Shown here: in pieces, positions 1-9,058 of the stretch
How the letters are laid out: every line of letters begins with the position of its first letter
Numbering within the stretch: the first letter of the stretch is position 1
DNA from: Martinezella lusitana
Lineage (GTDB): Bacteria > Pseudomonadota > Alphaproteobacteria > Rhizobiales > Rhizobiaceae
Direction of reading: 5' to 3'
Length of the DNA: 64,000 nt
Assembly (NCBI RefSeq): GCF_900094565.1
Contig: NZ_FMAF01000030.1
Coordinates: 19,694-83,693 of the forward strand
Translations under genes and position numbers: made by a program
Notes under the pieces: model-generated
Told to the model about the DNA's origin: nothing
The model's input: the letters and a program-made list of their open reading frames with translations, nothing else
The model's database searches: none

Positions 1-208
1 ATCCCGAATATAAATATATACTCGAAGGATAATTCTTCGTTTTCGAAATGAACATTCAAACGGCGGTGGAGAAAAGCAGGTGTGTGATGATTGCTATATC
101 GGTTCGGGGGTTCGGGAGCGTTCGGCAACGACTGCAGGCACTCAGGCGGGAGTGGCGTAAAGACGATCGAGTTTCCACAACAAGAGAAAGTCGGATCAGA
201 CGGAGTCC

Positions 209-1510
209 ATGATAAAAAGAACGGAAAAACCATCAATTGCGTGTGCGAGCAACGCGAACACTCACGAAGGATCTGGCAAGCGCCTCATCAGGCCGGCCGA
301 GGGGGACCAGAGCGACAGTAAAGGATTTAGGCCAGCTCATCCCCTAATCGCCGCGCGGACGCTAGGGATTGCAAATCGAGGACGCTTGCTGCAGGCCCTT
401 TACGATATGGGTCCGTCCAGCAGGGTCGAGCTTGCGCGCGTCACCGGTGCCAGCCGCGCAACCATCGGCGGCATAGTCCAACCACTGATCAATCAGAGTA
501 TTCTTGAAGAAGGCGACCTGGTACCCCCCGATCGGTCCGGCGGAAAACCCGCTACAAAGCTGTGGTTCTCGAAAGGGGCCAAGCCGATCTGCGCAGTTCG
601 GCTGATGCACGACCGTGTCCACACATGCTTGGTCTCTCTGGAGGGCGAGCTCTATGCTCAACACGAGGTGGATTTGGCGAAAGATCTGACAGATGCTGCC
701 GATGCATTTCAGATCGTCAGTGCCTGCATTGAGAAGTCAGTCGCATCTGCCGACCAAGAGGTTCTAGGCATCGGCATGGCAGTTGCAGGAGAGCTCAACC
801 CGCAAACGGGCTCGATCGCGGCTATGGATTTCGCGCCGTACCTTCATGGCTTTCCGATAAAAGCGGAGTTAGCAAAGCGTTTCGGGGTTCCGGCTTGCGT
901 CGACCAAGATGCCAGAGCCTTGCTGGTTGGCGACCGTTGGTTCGGGCAAGGACGTGGACAGAGAAATTTTGCGGTCGTTTACATCGGTCAGTCGTTGGGC
1001 GCGGCCCTCTATGTCGATGGACATCCTTATAGGGCCGCCGGGGGTAAACACTGCCAGATCGGCCATACCATCGTGCAACTCAATGGCCAAATGTGCAGAT
1101 GCGGACGACGCGGATGTTGGGAAACGATCGCGACACTGCCATGGCTGAGAGGCGAAGCAAGGGCCAGGGGCCTGCCGCAGGCTGGCTTGTTGGATGCGAG
1201 CCGCTTGGTGTGGCTCGCCGAAACTGGCGCTAAAGGGGCAAAAGAACTGCTTGAAGACTACGCGTCCAATATTTCTGTCGGGTTAGTGAACCTTCAACAG
1301 CTGATGGCACCCAGCTGCATCACTTTGCATGGCGACATCGTGCATGGCGGAAAATTGATGTTAGATCTTATTCGAAAGAGCGTCAGGCAACTGATGTTCA
1401 ATCCCGGAGATAACGAGATCGCCCTTGCCCTCGGCGATCGTGAAGATGTCGCCGGCCTGCGCGGCGCGGCGGGTCTCGTCGTCTGCGAATTGCTGAATTT
1501 CATAATCTAA
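209..1510 (+). CDS. ROK-family transcriptional regulator
   Basis: A 433-residue protein of the ROK (NagC/XylR) repressor family. A winged-helix DNA-binding region (about residues 55-105, with SRVELARVTGASRATI) is followed by a sugar-kinase-like domain. The ROK zinc-binding signature CRCGRRGCWE is visible near residue 295. Family members sense a sugar or phosphosugar and control transport or catabolic genes. No sugar operon lies beside this gene, so its target is unknown. The ATG at 209 has a GGAG a few bases upstream; a start further inside the long polar N-terminus (residues 1-45) is possible. It appears monocistronic. Family assignment is firm, ligand unknown. Confidence 0.88.
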   Translation: MIKRTEKPSIACASNANTHEGSGKRLIRPAEGDQSDSKGFRPAHPLIAARTLGIANRGRLLQALYDMGPSSRVELARVTGASRATIGGIVQPLINQSILEEGDLVPPDRSGGKPATKLWFSKGAKPICAVRLMHDRVHTCLVSLEGELYAQHEVDLAKDLTDAADAFQIVSACIEKSVASADQEVLGIGMAVAGELNPQTGSIAAMDFAPYLHGFPIKAELAKRFGVPACVDQDARALLVGDRWFGQGRGQRNFAVVYIGQSLGAALYVDGHPYRAAGGKHCQIGHTIVQLNGQMCRCGRRGCWETIATLPWLRGEARARGLPQAGLLDASRLVWLAETGAKGAKELLEDYASNISVGLVNLQQLMAPSCITLHGDIVHGGKLMLDLIRKSVRQLMFNPGDNEIALALGDREDVAGLRGAAGLVVCELLNFII

Positions 1511-2433
1511 GCAGAGAACGGCCCCAGTCCTTAGAGACCGCATCTGGTCAAATCCTTTGCAATCATCCACATTTCAAATGAAAACCGCCATCTTTCTCGA
1601 AAACCGAATTGCAACAAATTGCTGGTGGATTTGGGGGTTCCTGGGCAGCTGAAGCTGTTGGCGCATGGAGTTGCGTACTGGATGTGCTCGATCCAGCCAA
1701 GGAACTGCACAGACCCTGCAATCCCAGTCTGGTGCGGACTGAGGCTTAAGAAAAAAACGACACGAGAACGGACAACCAGATCAATGCGACGCCCAGCAAC
1801 AGCGCTCGCCTGGCGGCTACGATCTTTTCCTGGCCTTCCTCCGCGACAGGGGTCGTTACGATCCAAGGAACTGAGCCAAGCGCCGCAAAACCGATTAGCG
1901 CCAAGACACGACGATCAAATCGGACCGATGCCAGCCGCCTGGCTCATACACTCCCCAATAGCCAAGGAACGCCATTCCGACAGCGAACATGGTGGCGGAG
2001 GCAGAGCAAAGTCCGGGAACAGAACCTGATGGTGCACGCATTTCGTATCCTCTTTGTCGGTCAAACCAAGGGCCAATTTCCATGACGGTGCAAACGGGCT
2101 TTGCACATATCTGTCAAGAATCGGGTGCCAGCTGAAGCATCGATCTATTGCAAATGATTTAGGAAAATCCGAACATTGAATGACGTGAGCGATCGCAGAA
2201 GCTGGTAGGGGGAGCTCCCTTTCCTGGCAGATGTGGTCGCTAACTCGTCGTTCGACAGACGGTTCGACCTCGCAAGCTCTGCATTTTTTCATTGCCAAAG
2301 TCCGCAGGCCAGCCGCTCGCCTTTAGGCACGAGTTTTGAGAGGTGCTGTCCAAAAAGTAGGCCACAAAATCACCAATGTTGACTCTGTCTTTCACTCAGC
2401 CGAAAAGAACTCCTGCCGACAGAGGGAGATACT
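1511..2433. other. intergenic stretch with only decayed coding signals
   Basis: No intact gene was recognised between the ROK regulator and the first SyrB-like gene. The only protein-like signal is on the minus strand, listed separately as a two-frame membrane-protein remnant. Confidence 0.5.
1746..2083 (-). pseudogene. frameshifted small membrane protein remnant
   Basis: Two minus-strand reading frames meet near 1900-1920. The upstream one contains a hydrophobic stretch (ATMFAVGMAFLGYWGVYE) and stops at 1895. The other, ending at 1746, reads RRVLALIGFAALGSVPWIV, then a charged loop, then LLLGVALIWLSVLVSFFS. Joined by one frameshift they give a protein of about 100 residues with three likely membrane helices. 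The second half has no ATG of its own. I do not recognise the family. It could be a decayed gene or chance hydrophobicity. Confidence 0.3.
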
Positions 2434-2872
2434 CATGGCTGACGAGAATAATACTGGCACAAGCACTGAGATGGCAGACACGAATATACCGGTAAAAACG
2501 CCGGCGCCTAAAAAACAGCGCGCTCCGCGACGCCCGAAAGCAACTGCCGAGGCAGCGGGTACTACGCAGGTTGGGAAACCCGCGAAGGCGCCGCGAGGTC
2601 GCAGGAAGCGTAGCGACCAAGCCGCAGACACAAAGTCCCAGCCTGTCGAAATGCAGGTGGCCGACATCTCCGTCAAGGAACCCATAAAGGACACTGCAGC
2701 CAAGAGGCCGGCACAGCAGTCCGTGCAAAAAGGTACGACGGCCATTTCGGCAAGGGACGAGATGGCGGATCTTCTTCAGCTGGAAGAAGAGAATAAGAGG
2801 CTGCGTAACCTCTTGGCAGAGAAATTGCGTGCCGAAAATGCCGATCTGCGCAAGCGGCTCGGGCTAGATTGA
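2434..2872 (+). CDS. syrB: SyrB-like regulator (first of three)
   Basis: A 145-residue protein resembling SyrB of Sinorhizobium meliloti, which represses syrM, a LysR activator of nod and exopolysaccharide genes. The N-terminal 100 residues are low-complexity and rich in Lys, Ala, Pro and Arg (KKQRAPRRPK, RGRRKRSDQ), suiting nucleic-acid or polyanion contact. The last 35 residues form a heptad coiled coil (LQLEEENKRLRNLLAEKLR, then ENADLRKRLGLD). The ATG at 2434 is chosen because GAGGGAG lies just upstream and SyrB proteins begin MADE. It heads a tandem array of three related genes. Family match is good; the regulatory target here is inferred. No syrM is in the window. Confidence 0.75.
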
Positions 2873-2940
2873 TCGCCGATCAACAGCGGGATGGTGGCGA
2901 AATCGACCTGAGCTATCCTTCTCGGCAGAAGATGCGTTCG

Positions 2941-2963
2941 CCGGGCTCGCCTTCCGAGCCCGG
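2941..2963. other. GC-rich perfect stem-loop between the first two syrB-like genes
   Basis: CCGGGCTCG (2941-2949) and CGAGCCCGG (2955-2963) form a perfect 9-bp inverted repeat around a 5-base loop. No T-run follows, so it is not a classical intrinsic terminator. It could be an attenuator, a processing or stability element, or a protein-binding palindrome. Confidence 0.6.
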
Positions 2964-3014
2964 TGTCAAGCTGCGGCGCCACTATGGATACGGACTGGTC
3001 GAGGTTGAGGCACT

Positions 3015-3608
3015 ATGAAATTACCCTGGAAATTCCTTGCTCGATTAACGTCGCGGCGACAGTCCGCACCCGAAAGTTCGATTGGGCATGGTGTCGATAC
3101 CGACGCAAGCCAAAGCAAAACTCAAGACGTACCGCAGCTTGCGCTAAACCCACCAGAGCCCTCCAGTAGCTCCGAGCCCGATGAAAGCCGATCTATTGAG
3201 ATCATAAGGACTGATTCAAAAGAATTCGAAGGTGAGGTCGAAATTGAAGGTGCGGCACCGGTTGAAGGTGACGAGGTTCAAGAACTGTCGCCTCCGGAGG
3301 TCGGGCAGCCGAGCGCTGAAGCTTCCGCGGTGCCGCTTGAAAGCAATACGCGCAGTCGGGTCCCTGGCATACCGCGGACGAAAAAGCCGGCACATGCGAA
3401 AGGAGTTCACATTGACGTCACTGCGCAGAGCACAGCTGTCTCAAGCAATGCTCAAGATGAGACATCCTCATCGTCTGAGGACGGCTTTTTCGAAGAGGTG
3501 ACAAACCTGGACGAGGAAATCACGCAACTGAGGGTTAAATTGGCTCAAAAGCTGCTTTTGCAGAATGATCAGCTTAAAAAGATGCTTGAGCGATTTGACC
3601 GATCGTAA
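3015..3608 (+). CDS. SyrB-like coiled-coil protein (second of three)
   Basis: A 197-residue protein whose C-terminus (LDEEITQLRVKLAQKLLLQ, then NDQLKKMLERF) matches in layout the SyrB coiled coil of the upstream gene. The rest is a long acidic, Ser/Glu/Pro-rich region (about residues 40-165) with almost no hydrophobic core, so it is probably disordered. A basic N-terminus (MKLPWKFLARLTSRRQ) precedes it. It is the same family as its neighbours but with an acidic rather than basic tail. Any function (heterodimer partner, antagonist) is inference. The ATG overlaps the stop of a 28-codon ORF (2932-3018). Confidence 0.6.
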   Translation: MKLPWKFLARLTSRRQSAPESSIGHGVDTDASQSKTQDVPQLALNPPEPSSSSEPDESRSIEIIRTDSKEFEGEVEIEGAAPVEGDEVQELSPPEVGQPSAEASAVPLESNTRSRVPGIPRTKKPAHAKGVHIDVTAQSTAVSSNAQDETSSSSEDGFFEEVTNLDEEITQLRVKLAQKLLLQNDQLKKMLERFDRS

Positions 3609-3639
3609 TCCTCCTTACGATCTCAAAGATGGGACATAC

Positions 3640-4221
3640 ATGAAAACACAGCAGCGAAAATTCGTTGTCGAGCTCAAATCGGCCCGGCGCAGATCAACGA
3701 TCCAGCCAGCTTCTATCTGGGGTGATACCGACCTCAAGACGCTGGCGCGCGAGGCGGAGGCAGACGCACCACATCTCTTCGAGCCTGACACCGTCTCAGA
3801 TGTTCCGAAGCGAGAAAGCGAGCTGTGGTCGGATCCAATACCAGAGACTCATCTCAACGACGAGGTTGAAACCGGCGATGATAAACGGATTGCGGCGTCC
3901 TCTCTCGAAACCGAACAAACGTGCCCGTCTCAGAAGGACGATGGGGCGATCTTCGCCTCTGTTTCACAACCGAAAGAGGGCTCTTCCAGCCGGTCTCGAA
4001 AGAACATAAAGCGTCGACGTGAAGCGAATATCGATAATGCCGACGAAATGACAAGCGGCCAATCAAACGCCAGCCACGACGATATCTCAGGCGAGGAGCT
4101 AATCGCACTTGAAGAAGAGAATCGACGGCTTAAGGCTTTGCTGATGAAATATCTTCGTCAAGAAAATATGCAGATTCGACAGATGCTCGCGCGATTCAGC
4201 GATCAGCGCGAGATCTTGTGA
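3640..4221 (+). CDS. SyrB-like coiled-coil protein (third of three)
   Basis: A 193-residue protein starting at ATG 3640, 31 bases after the previous stop. The C-terminal segment (ELIALEEENRRLKALLMKYL, then RQENMQIRQMLARF) is clearly related to the two upstream SyrB-like proteins and keeps the LEEEN-R-L core of the first. The N-terminal 130 residues are polar and of low complexity, with a basic patch SRSRKNIKRRRE near residue 135. It probably forms coiled-coil oligomers with its paralogues. It converges with hypE. Confidence 0.6.
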   Translation: MKTQQRKFVVELKSARRRSTIQPASIWGDTDLKTLAREAEADAPHLFEPDTVSDVPKRESELWSDPIPETHLNDEVETGDDKRIAASSLETEQTCPSQKDDGAIFASVSQPKEGSSSRSRKNIKRRREANIDNADEMTSGQSNASHDDISGEELIALEEENRRLKALLMKYLRQENMQIRQMLARFSDQREIL

Positions 4222-4367
4222 ACCAATCATGTTTGTGTGCCCGCACTTAGATCTCTTCATGGCCACAGGAGGGAGTGCGTATGGAAAGTACGCATTAAAG
4301 CTGCTCACCAAGCTCGTTGCTGGCTCCGGGCACGCCGTCTTGCGTGAAGCGATATGCACAGCCGTGC

Positions 4368-5414
4368 TCAGCAGATCCGCGGCAACTGTTCGCCCCATAG
4401 CCAATCGACAATGCGACTGCCACCAAACGACGTCGCCATCTGGACGAAGCAATGGTCGTCATCCTCGGCATGGCCGATCAATGCGGCCTGCGCACCCAAC
4501 GGATGCGCGCGCATGACGGCGAGCAGCGCATTCGCAAACTCTGGCGCCACCAATACGACGAGCTTGCCCTCGTTGGCGACGTTGAGCGGGTCGAGGCCGA
4601 GCAATTCGCAGGCCGCGGCTACTTCCGGTTTGATCGGAATGGTCTCCTCGTCGATGCGGAGGCCGACATTTGAGGCATTGGCGATTTCGTTGAGTGTCGC
4701 CGCAAGTCCACCGCGCGTTGGATCTCGCATCAGCCTGATTGACGATCCGGCGACCTCGACCATTGCCGCTACTAACCCGTGCAGCGCAGCGCAATCCGAT
4801 ATGATGTCCGTATCGAAATCCAGGTTCTCGCGCTTCGACATCACGGCGACGCCGTGATCGCCTATCGAACCAGAGATGATGACCGCATCGCCTGGCCGCG
4901 CGGCATCGGAGCGTAGGTCGAGACCGGCTCGAATCATGCCGATGCCGGAGGTGGATATGAACACGCCGTCGGCTTTGCCGCGCTCAACCACTTTCGTATC
5001 GCCAGTGATGATTGGCACACCTGCCGCGCGGGAGGCCGCTCCCATGGCGTCGGCAATTCGATTAAGATCTGCGAGCGGAAACCCCTCTTCAATAATGAAA
5101 CCTGCCGAAAGATAGAGCGGGCATGCGCCGGCCATGGCAATGTCGTTAATCGTCCCATGCACCGCAAGCGAGCCAATATTGCCCCCCGGAAAGAACAGCG
5201 GCGAGACAACATAGCTGTCGGTGGTCATCACCATGCACCCTGCCGGAACCGCAAATGCCGACTGATCGTTGCCAGCCCGGAGCCAGTCATTGTCGAAGGC
5301 CCTGTGGAAAATGCCCTTGACCAACTGGTCCGTGGCGCACCCCCCCGCCCCATGCGAGAGATCGATGCGTCCGTTCCTGAGGTCGAGCCGCGACCTTTTG
5401 GCTTTCGTGGTCAT
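4368..5414 (-). CDS. hypE: HypE, carbamoyl dehydratase for hydrogenase CN ligand
   Basis: A 348-residue protein that dehydrates the carbamoyl group on its C-terminal cysteine to the thiocyanate used as CN ligand for the NiFe active site. The essential terminus PRIC is intact. Nucleotide-binding AIR-synthase-like motifs are visible: DLSHGAGG near the N-terminus, TTDSYVV, GGNIGSLAVHGTINDIAM, and RDPTRGGLAATLNEIA. The start at 5414 (MTTKAKRSRLD) is chosen because it overlaps the hypD stop by ATGA and matches the family N-terminus; the frame is open further upstream inside hypD. Last gene of the hup/hyp operon. Confidence 0.95.
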   Translation of the reverse strand: MTTKAKRSRLDLRNGRIDLSHGAGGCATDQLVKGIFHRAFDNDWLRAGNDQSAFAVPAGCMVMTTDSYVVSPLFFPGGNIGSLAVHGTINDIAMAGACPLYLSAGFIIEEGFPLADLNRIADAMGAASRAAGVPIITGDTKVVERGKADGVFISTSGIGMIRAGLDLRSDAARPGDAVIISGSIGDHGVAVMSKRENLDFDTDIISDCAALHGLVAAMVEVAGSSIRLMRDPTRGGLAATLNEIANASNVGLRIDEETIPIKPEVAAACELLGLDPLNVANEGKLVVLVAPEFANALLAVMRAHPLGAQAALIGHAEDDDHCFVQMATSFGGSRIVDWLWGEQLPRIC

Positions 5415-6568
5415 GCGATCGTCCTGCTGCTTTCGTCCGCCTTTCCCTGCCTGCCGAAACGGCCGTAGAGCCAATACGCGGCGCAGGCGCCTTCCGACGA
5501 CACCATGCAGGAACCCATCGGCGAATCGGGCGTGCAAACCTTACCAAACAGCTTACAGTCGGACGGCTTCTTCACACCGCGCAGGATGGCGCCGCATTCG
5601 CAGGCCGGATTGTCTTTTGCCGCCGGCGTCACGACGTCGAAACGTTTCTCGGCATCGTATTTGGCATATCCAGGCCTGAGGCCAAGCCCACTTTGGGGAA
5701 TCGCGCCCAGTCCCCGCCATTCGAAGCTTTCCCGCAATTCGAAGACATTGGCGATCTCGCGCCTCGCCTTCTCGTTGCCAAGGGTGGTCACGGCTCGGAT
5801 ATACTGGTTCTCGACTTTATGGACGCCCTCATTGACCTGGCGGACGAGCATCAGGATTGAATAGATGACATCGAGCGGCTCGAAGCCTGCCACCACGATC
5901 GGCTTGTTATATTCTTCGGCAAGGACTTCAAATGGCTGCGTACCAATGACGGTGCTGACATGTGCAGGGCCGAGCAATCCGTCGATCTTGATAGTGCCGA
6001 GCGTGCGAGCATCGGAGTTTTCAAGGATAGTCTGGATCGCAGCCGGTGTTAGCACGTGGTTTGAGAAGATCGAAAAGTTTGCGAGGTCCTTAGCGATCGC
6101 GAACCGCAGCGACAGCGCCGTCGGCGGCGTCGTGGTCTCGAAACCGATGGCAAAGAAGACGACTTGCCTGTTCGGTTCGGCTTCGGAGATGTTTAGCGAA
6201 TCGAGTGTCGAATAGACCATGCGAATATCGGCGCCGGTCGCCCTGGCCTTGAGCAGACTCGAGCCGTTTGAGGATGGTACACGCATCAAGTCACCATAGG
6301 TGCAAAGTGTGATTTCTGGGCACATGGCAAGCGCGATCGCTGCGTCGATGCGGCCGATCGGCAGCACACAGACTGGACATCCCGGTCCATGAATCATCTG
6401 CACATTGGACGGCAGCAGGTCTTCAAGGCCATAGCGCGAAATTGCATGGGTATGGCCGCCGCAGAATTCCATGAAATGATAGCTGCGCGCCGGATCTACC
6501 GCCGCTGCGATTTGGCGAGCAATATCTTTGGCGAGCTTGGCATCGCGGTATTCGTCTATATATTTCAC
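5411..6568 (-). CDS. hypD: HypD, Fe(CN)2CO scaffold protein
   Basis: A 385-residue iron-sulfur protein that, with HypC, assembles the Fe(CN)2CO group of [NiFe]-hydrogenase. The diagnostic elements are all visible: MEFCGGHTHAI near residue 34, GPGCPVCVLP near 64, GFETTTPPTA, and the C-terminal cysteine cluster (CECGAILRG, then CKLFGKVC and MGSCMVSSEGACAAYW). Length is normal. It overlaps hypC (6565-6568) and hypE by four bases each, as expected for translational coupling. Confidence 0.96.
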   Translation of the reverse strand: MKYIDEYRDAKLAKDIARQIAAAVDPARSYHFMEFCGGHTHAISRYGLEDLLPSNVQMIHGPGCPVCVLPIGRIDAAIALAMCPEITLCTYGDLMRVPSSNGSSLLKARATGADIRMVYSTLDSLNISEAEPNRQVVFFAIGFETTTPPTALSLRFAIAKDLANFSIFSNHVLTPAAIQTILENSDARTLGTIKIDGLLGPAHVSTVIGTQPFEVLAEEYNKPIVVAGFEPLDVIYSILMLVRQVNEGVHKVENQYIRAVTTLGNEKARREIANVFELRESFEWRGLGAIPQSGLGLRPGYAKYDAEKRFDVVTPAAKDNPACECGAILRGVKKPSDCKLFGKVCTPDSPMGSCMVSSEGACAAYWLYGRFGRQGKADESSRTIA

Positions 6569-6792
6569 GCCGGACCTCCCAGGGCAGCTTCGCGGATCAA
6601 GGCAAGCGTCCTTTCTGCTTCTTCAGTTTCGATCTTTGCAAGCGCGTAGCCGACGTGGAGGATGAGATAGTCACCGGGCGTCACATCCTCCACGAGTGCA
6701 ATCGATATGACCTTTAAGACGCCGTCCAGCGTTACCTTGGCCATATTGTCTGGCAGCAATTCCACCACCTGGACCGGTAGGGCTAGGCACAT
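6565..6792 (-). CDS. hypC: HypC, hydrogenase maturation chaperone
   Basis: A 75-residue HypC/HupF-family chaperone. The N-terminal MCLALPVQV supplies the essential Cys2 that holds the iron fragment with HypD and delivers it to the HupL precursor. The GDYLILHVGYAL motif of the family is present near residue 40. It overlaps the end of hypF by 10 bases and the start of hypD by four. A paralogue, hupF, lies further upstream in the same operon. Confidence 0.95.
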   Translation of the reverse strand: MCLALPVQVVELLPDNMAKVTLDGVLKVISIALVEDVTPGDYLILHVGYALAKIETEEAERTLALIREAALGGPA

Positions 6793-9056
6793 GTCCGGTG
6801 CTCCCAGTTCTGGGCGCAGTCGTGTTTGATGACGTGCCGTGCAAAGGCGGCCTGACCGAGCGCTATACCCCCGTCATTGGGCGGGATCTGGTGCGGCAGG
6901 TAGGGCTCGAGGCCATGGTCGCGCAAGGCGCTGGAAAGACCTTCGGCCAGAATGCGGTTTGTGATGCAGCCGCCGCCGAGCATGATCGCTCGCGTGCCAG
7001 CCTGCGATGCACCAAGGGAAGCCCAATCGGCGAGGCCGCTGATCAGCGTGCCGTGGAATAGGTCTGCGGCCTTTCGGCGGCCAAGCTGCCGCTCCGCCAG
7101 ATGGATGATGAGGGGTCGGAAATCAAGCAGGCCATCGGCGAGACTGTAGCCCCCGGCAAGACATTGGGGATCATCGACGAGTGCTTCGAGTTCCATTGCT
7201 GCCTGCCCCTCGTAGCTCTGGACGAGGCGGACGCCCGCTATCGCAGCCACTGCATCGAATAGCCGCCCCAAGCTGGACGTATCGGCTGATTGCAAGCCGC
7301 GGGAAAACATCGCATCAAGTTGCGCGACACCAGGATGTCCGGGCCAAAGCGTGGCCGCAAGGTCGCGCCGGCCGGCGGCCTGAAGAGCGGCAATTCCCAT
7401 GCGCCAGGGCTCCCGCGCGACCCGGCCGGCGCCTGGCGCCGGCAAGGGCAGAAGCGAAGAGAGCCGTCGCCAGCGAGGACCGTTGACGACCAGCATTTCG
7501 CCTCCCCAACTACTGCCATCGACGCCATAGCCGTGGCCGTCGAGTGCAAGCCCGAGGACCGGCCCGCCGGCATGATGTTCCGCCGCCACGGCCGCGACAT
7601 GGGCGAGGTGATGTTGCACCGGCAGAAGCGGCAAATCCAAATGTTCCGCGATCCGCGCTGAACGAAAATCCGGATGCAGATCGCAGGCAGCAAATTCGGG
7701 CCTGACATCAAGGATAGAGCAGAGATGCTCGAGGGCTTCCCGCTGGAATCTGATCGCTTTGACATTGTCGAGACCGCCGATGTGCTGCGACAGGAACGCT
7801 TCCCGGCCCCGTGTCACGCAGATCGCGTTTTTGAAGTCCGCGCCGGTGGCAATCACGCATGGGCCGTCCTCGCCAAGATCGACCGGCTCCGGGACAAAAC
7901 CCCGGGCGCGCCTCAGAAAGCTCGGCGCGCCGTCAATTACCTGCATGACGGAATCGTCAGCGCGAATGGCAATGTCACGGTCATGTGTGACGATCAGGTC
8001 GGCAACCCCGGGAAGCCGATGCATGGCATCGTCATTATCTGATACGAGCGGTTCACCCTCCGGATTGGCGCTGGTCGCAATCAGAGCGGCGGGAGCGCCG
8101 GCCGCTTCTGCTGCAAACGCGGCAAACAACAGGTGGTGCACCGGCGCATGGGCGAGCAGCAGGCCGATCCGACTGAGGCCGGGAGCGATGAGCTTGGAAA
8201 GGTGATCACGCGCCTCGATAAGGACGATCGGGGCGGCGGTCGAGGCGAGCAAATCCTCTTGCGCCCGCGAGGGCCTGGCAAGTATTCGGGCTGTCTCAAT
8301 GTCCGGCACCATGATCGCGAACGGCTTCTCGTCGCGCATTTTGCGTCGTCGGAGACGATCAATCGCCGTATCATTGCGTGCGTCGCAGAAGAGCTGGAAG
8401 CCGCCGACGCCCTTGATCGCAATGATCTGGCCATTCATGAGCCGCGCGGAGACCTCCGCGATAGGATGGCTAAGCTGTGGGCCGCAAGCCGGGCAGGCGA
8501 GGGGCTCACTATGGAACCGCCGGCTTTCGGGGTTGGCATAGTCTGCGCCGCAGGCGCTGCACATCGGGAACGCAGCCATCGAGGTCCGGCCGCGATCATA
8601 GGGGAGCGCACGGGTGATGGTGAAGCGCGGGCCACAATGAGTGCAGTTGACAAAAGGATAACCGAAAAAGCGGTTGTCCGGATCATTCAGTTCGTGCCGG
8701 CATTCGACGCAGGTGGCAGCGTCGGCGCCAATGCGCGTGGCGCCACGGCCGCCGACGCTTTCGAGGATTTCGAACGTTTCGTCGCCGGCCGGCTCCAGTT
8801 CCAGCTTATCGACGGTATCGACGCGGGCAAGCGGCGGCGCCTCCTTCCAGACGCGTTCCGCAAAGCAGTCGACAGCGGTGCCCTCGACCTCGATCAGCAC
8901 GCCGGCGCTGTCGTTGAGCACGAAGCCGGTAAGCTGCATCATTCTCGCAAGCCTATAGACGAACGGCCGGAATCCCACCCCTTGCACGGCACCGCGCACA
9001 CGCACTCGCAACCGCCGGACACGATCTTCCGCCATGGATGCCAAGGTGCTCACCAT
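6783..9056 (-). CDS. hypF: HypF, carbamoyltransferase
   Basis: A 757-residue enzyme that transfers carbamoyl phosphate-derived carbamoyl to HypE. Domains in order: acylphosphatase-like (VRGAVQGVGFRPFVYRLA near residue 20), two zinc-finger-like segments (CVECRHE, CTHCGPR, CSACGADY, CPACGP, residues 110-190), a YrdC-like domain, and a Kae1-like domain with VQHHLAHVAAVAAEHH and LALDGHGYGVDG. Full length. The ATG at 9056 lies two bases after the hypB stop; an internal ATG at 9035 (MAEDRVRR) is also possible. Confidence 0.96.
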   Translation of the reverse strand: MVSTLASMAEDRVRRLRVRVRGAVQGVGFRPFVYRLARMMQLTGFVLNDSAGVLIEVEGTAVDCFAERVWKEAPPLARVDTVDKLELEPAGDETFEILESVGGRGATRIGADAATCVECRHELNDPDNRFFGYPFVNCTHCGPRFTITRALPYDRGRTSMAAFPMCSACGADYANPESRRFHSEPLACPACGPQLSHPIAEVSARLMNGQIIAIKGVGGFQLFCDARNDTAIDRLRRRKMRDEKPFAIMVPDIETARILARPSRAQEDLLASTAAPIVLIEARDHLSKLIAPGLSRIGLLLAHAPVHHLLFAAFAAEAAGAPAALIATSANPEGEPLVSDNDDAMHRLPGVADLIVTHDRDIAIRADDSVMQVIDGAPSFLRRARGFVPEPVDLGEDGPCVIATGADFKNAICVTRGREAFLSQHIGGLDNVKAIRFQREALEHLCSILDVRPEFAACDLHPDFRSARIAEHLDLPLLPVQHHLAHVAAVAAEHHAGGPVLGLALDGHGYGVDGSSWGGEMLVVNGPRWRRLSSLLPLPAPGAGRVAREPWRMGIAALQAAGRRDLAATLWPGHPGVAQLDAMFSRGLQSADTSSLGRLFDAVAAIAGVRLVQSYEGQAAMELEALVDDPQCLAGGYSLADGLLDFRPLIIHLAERQLGRRKAADLFHGTLISGLADWASLGASQAGTRAIMLGGGCITNRILAEGLSSALRDHGLEPYLPHQIPPNDGGIALGQAAFARHVIKHDCAQNWEHRTCA

Positions 9057-9058
9057 CG

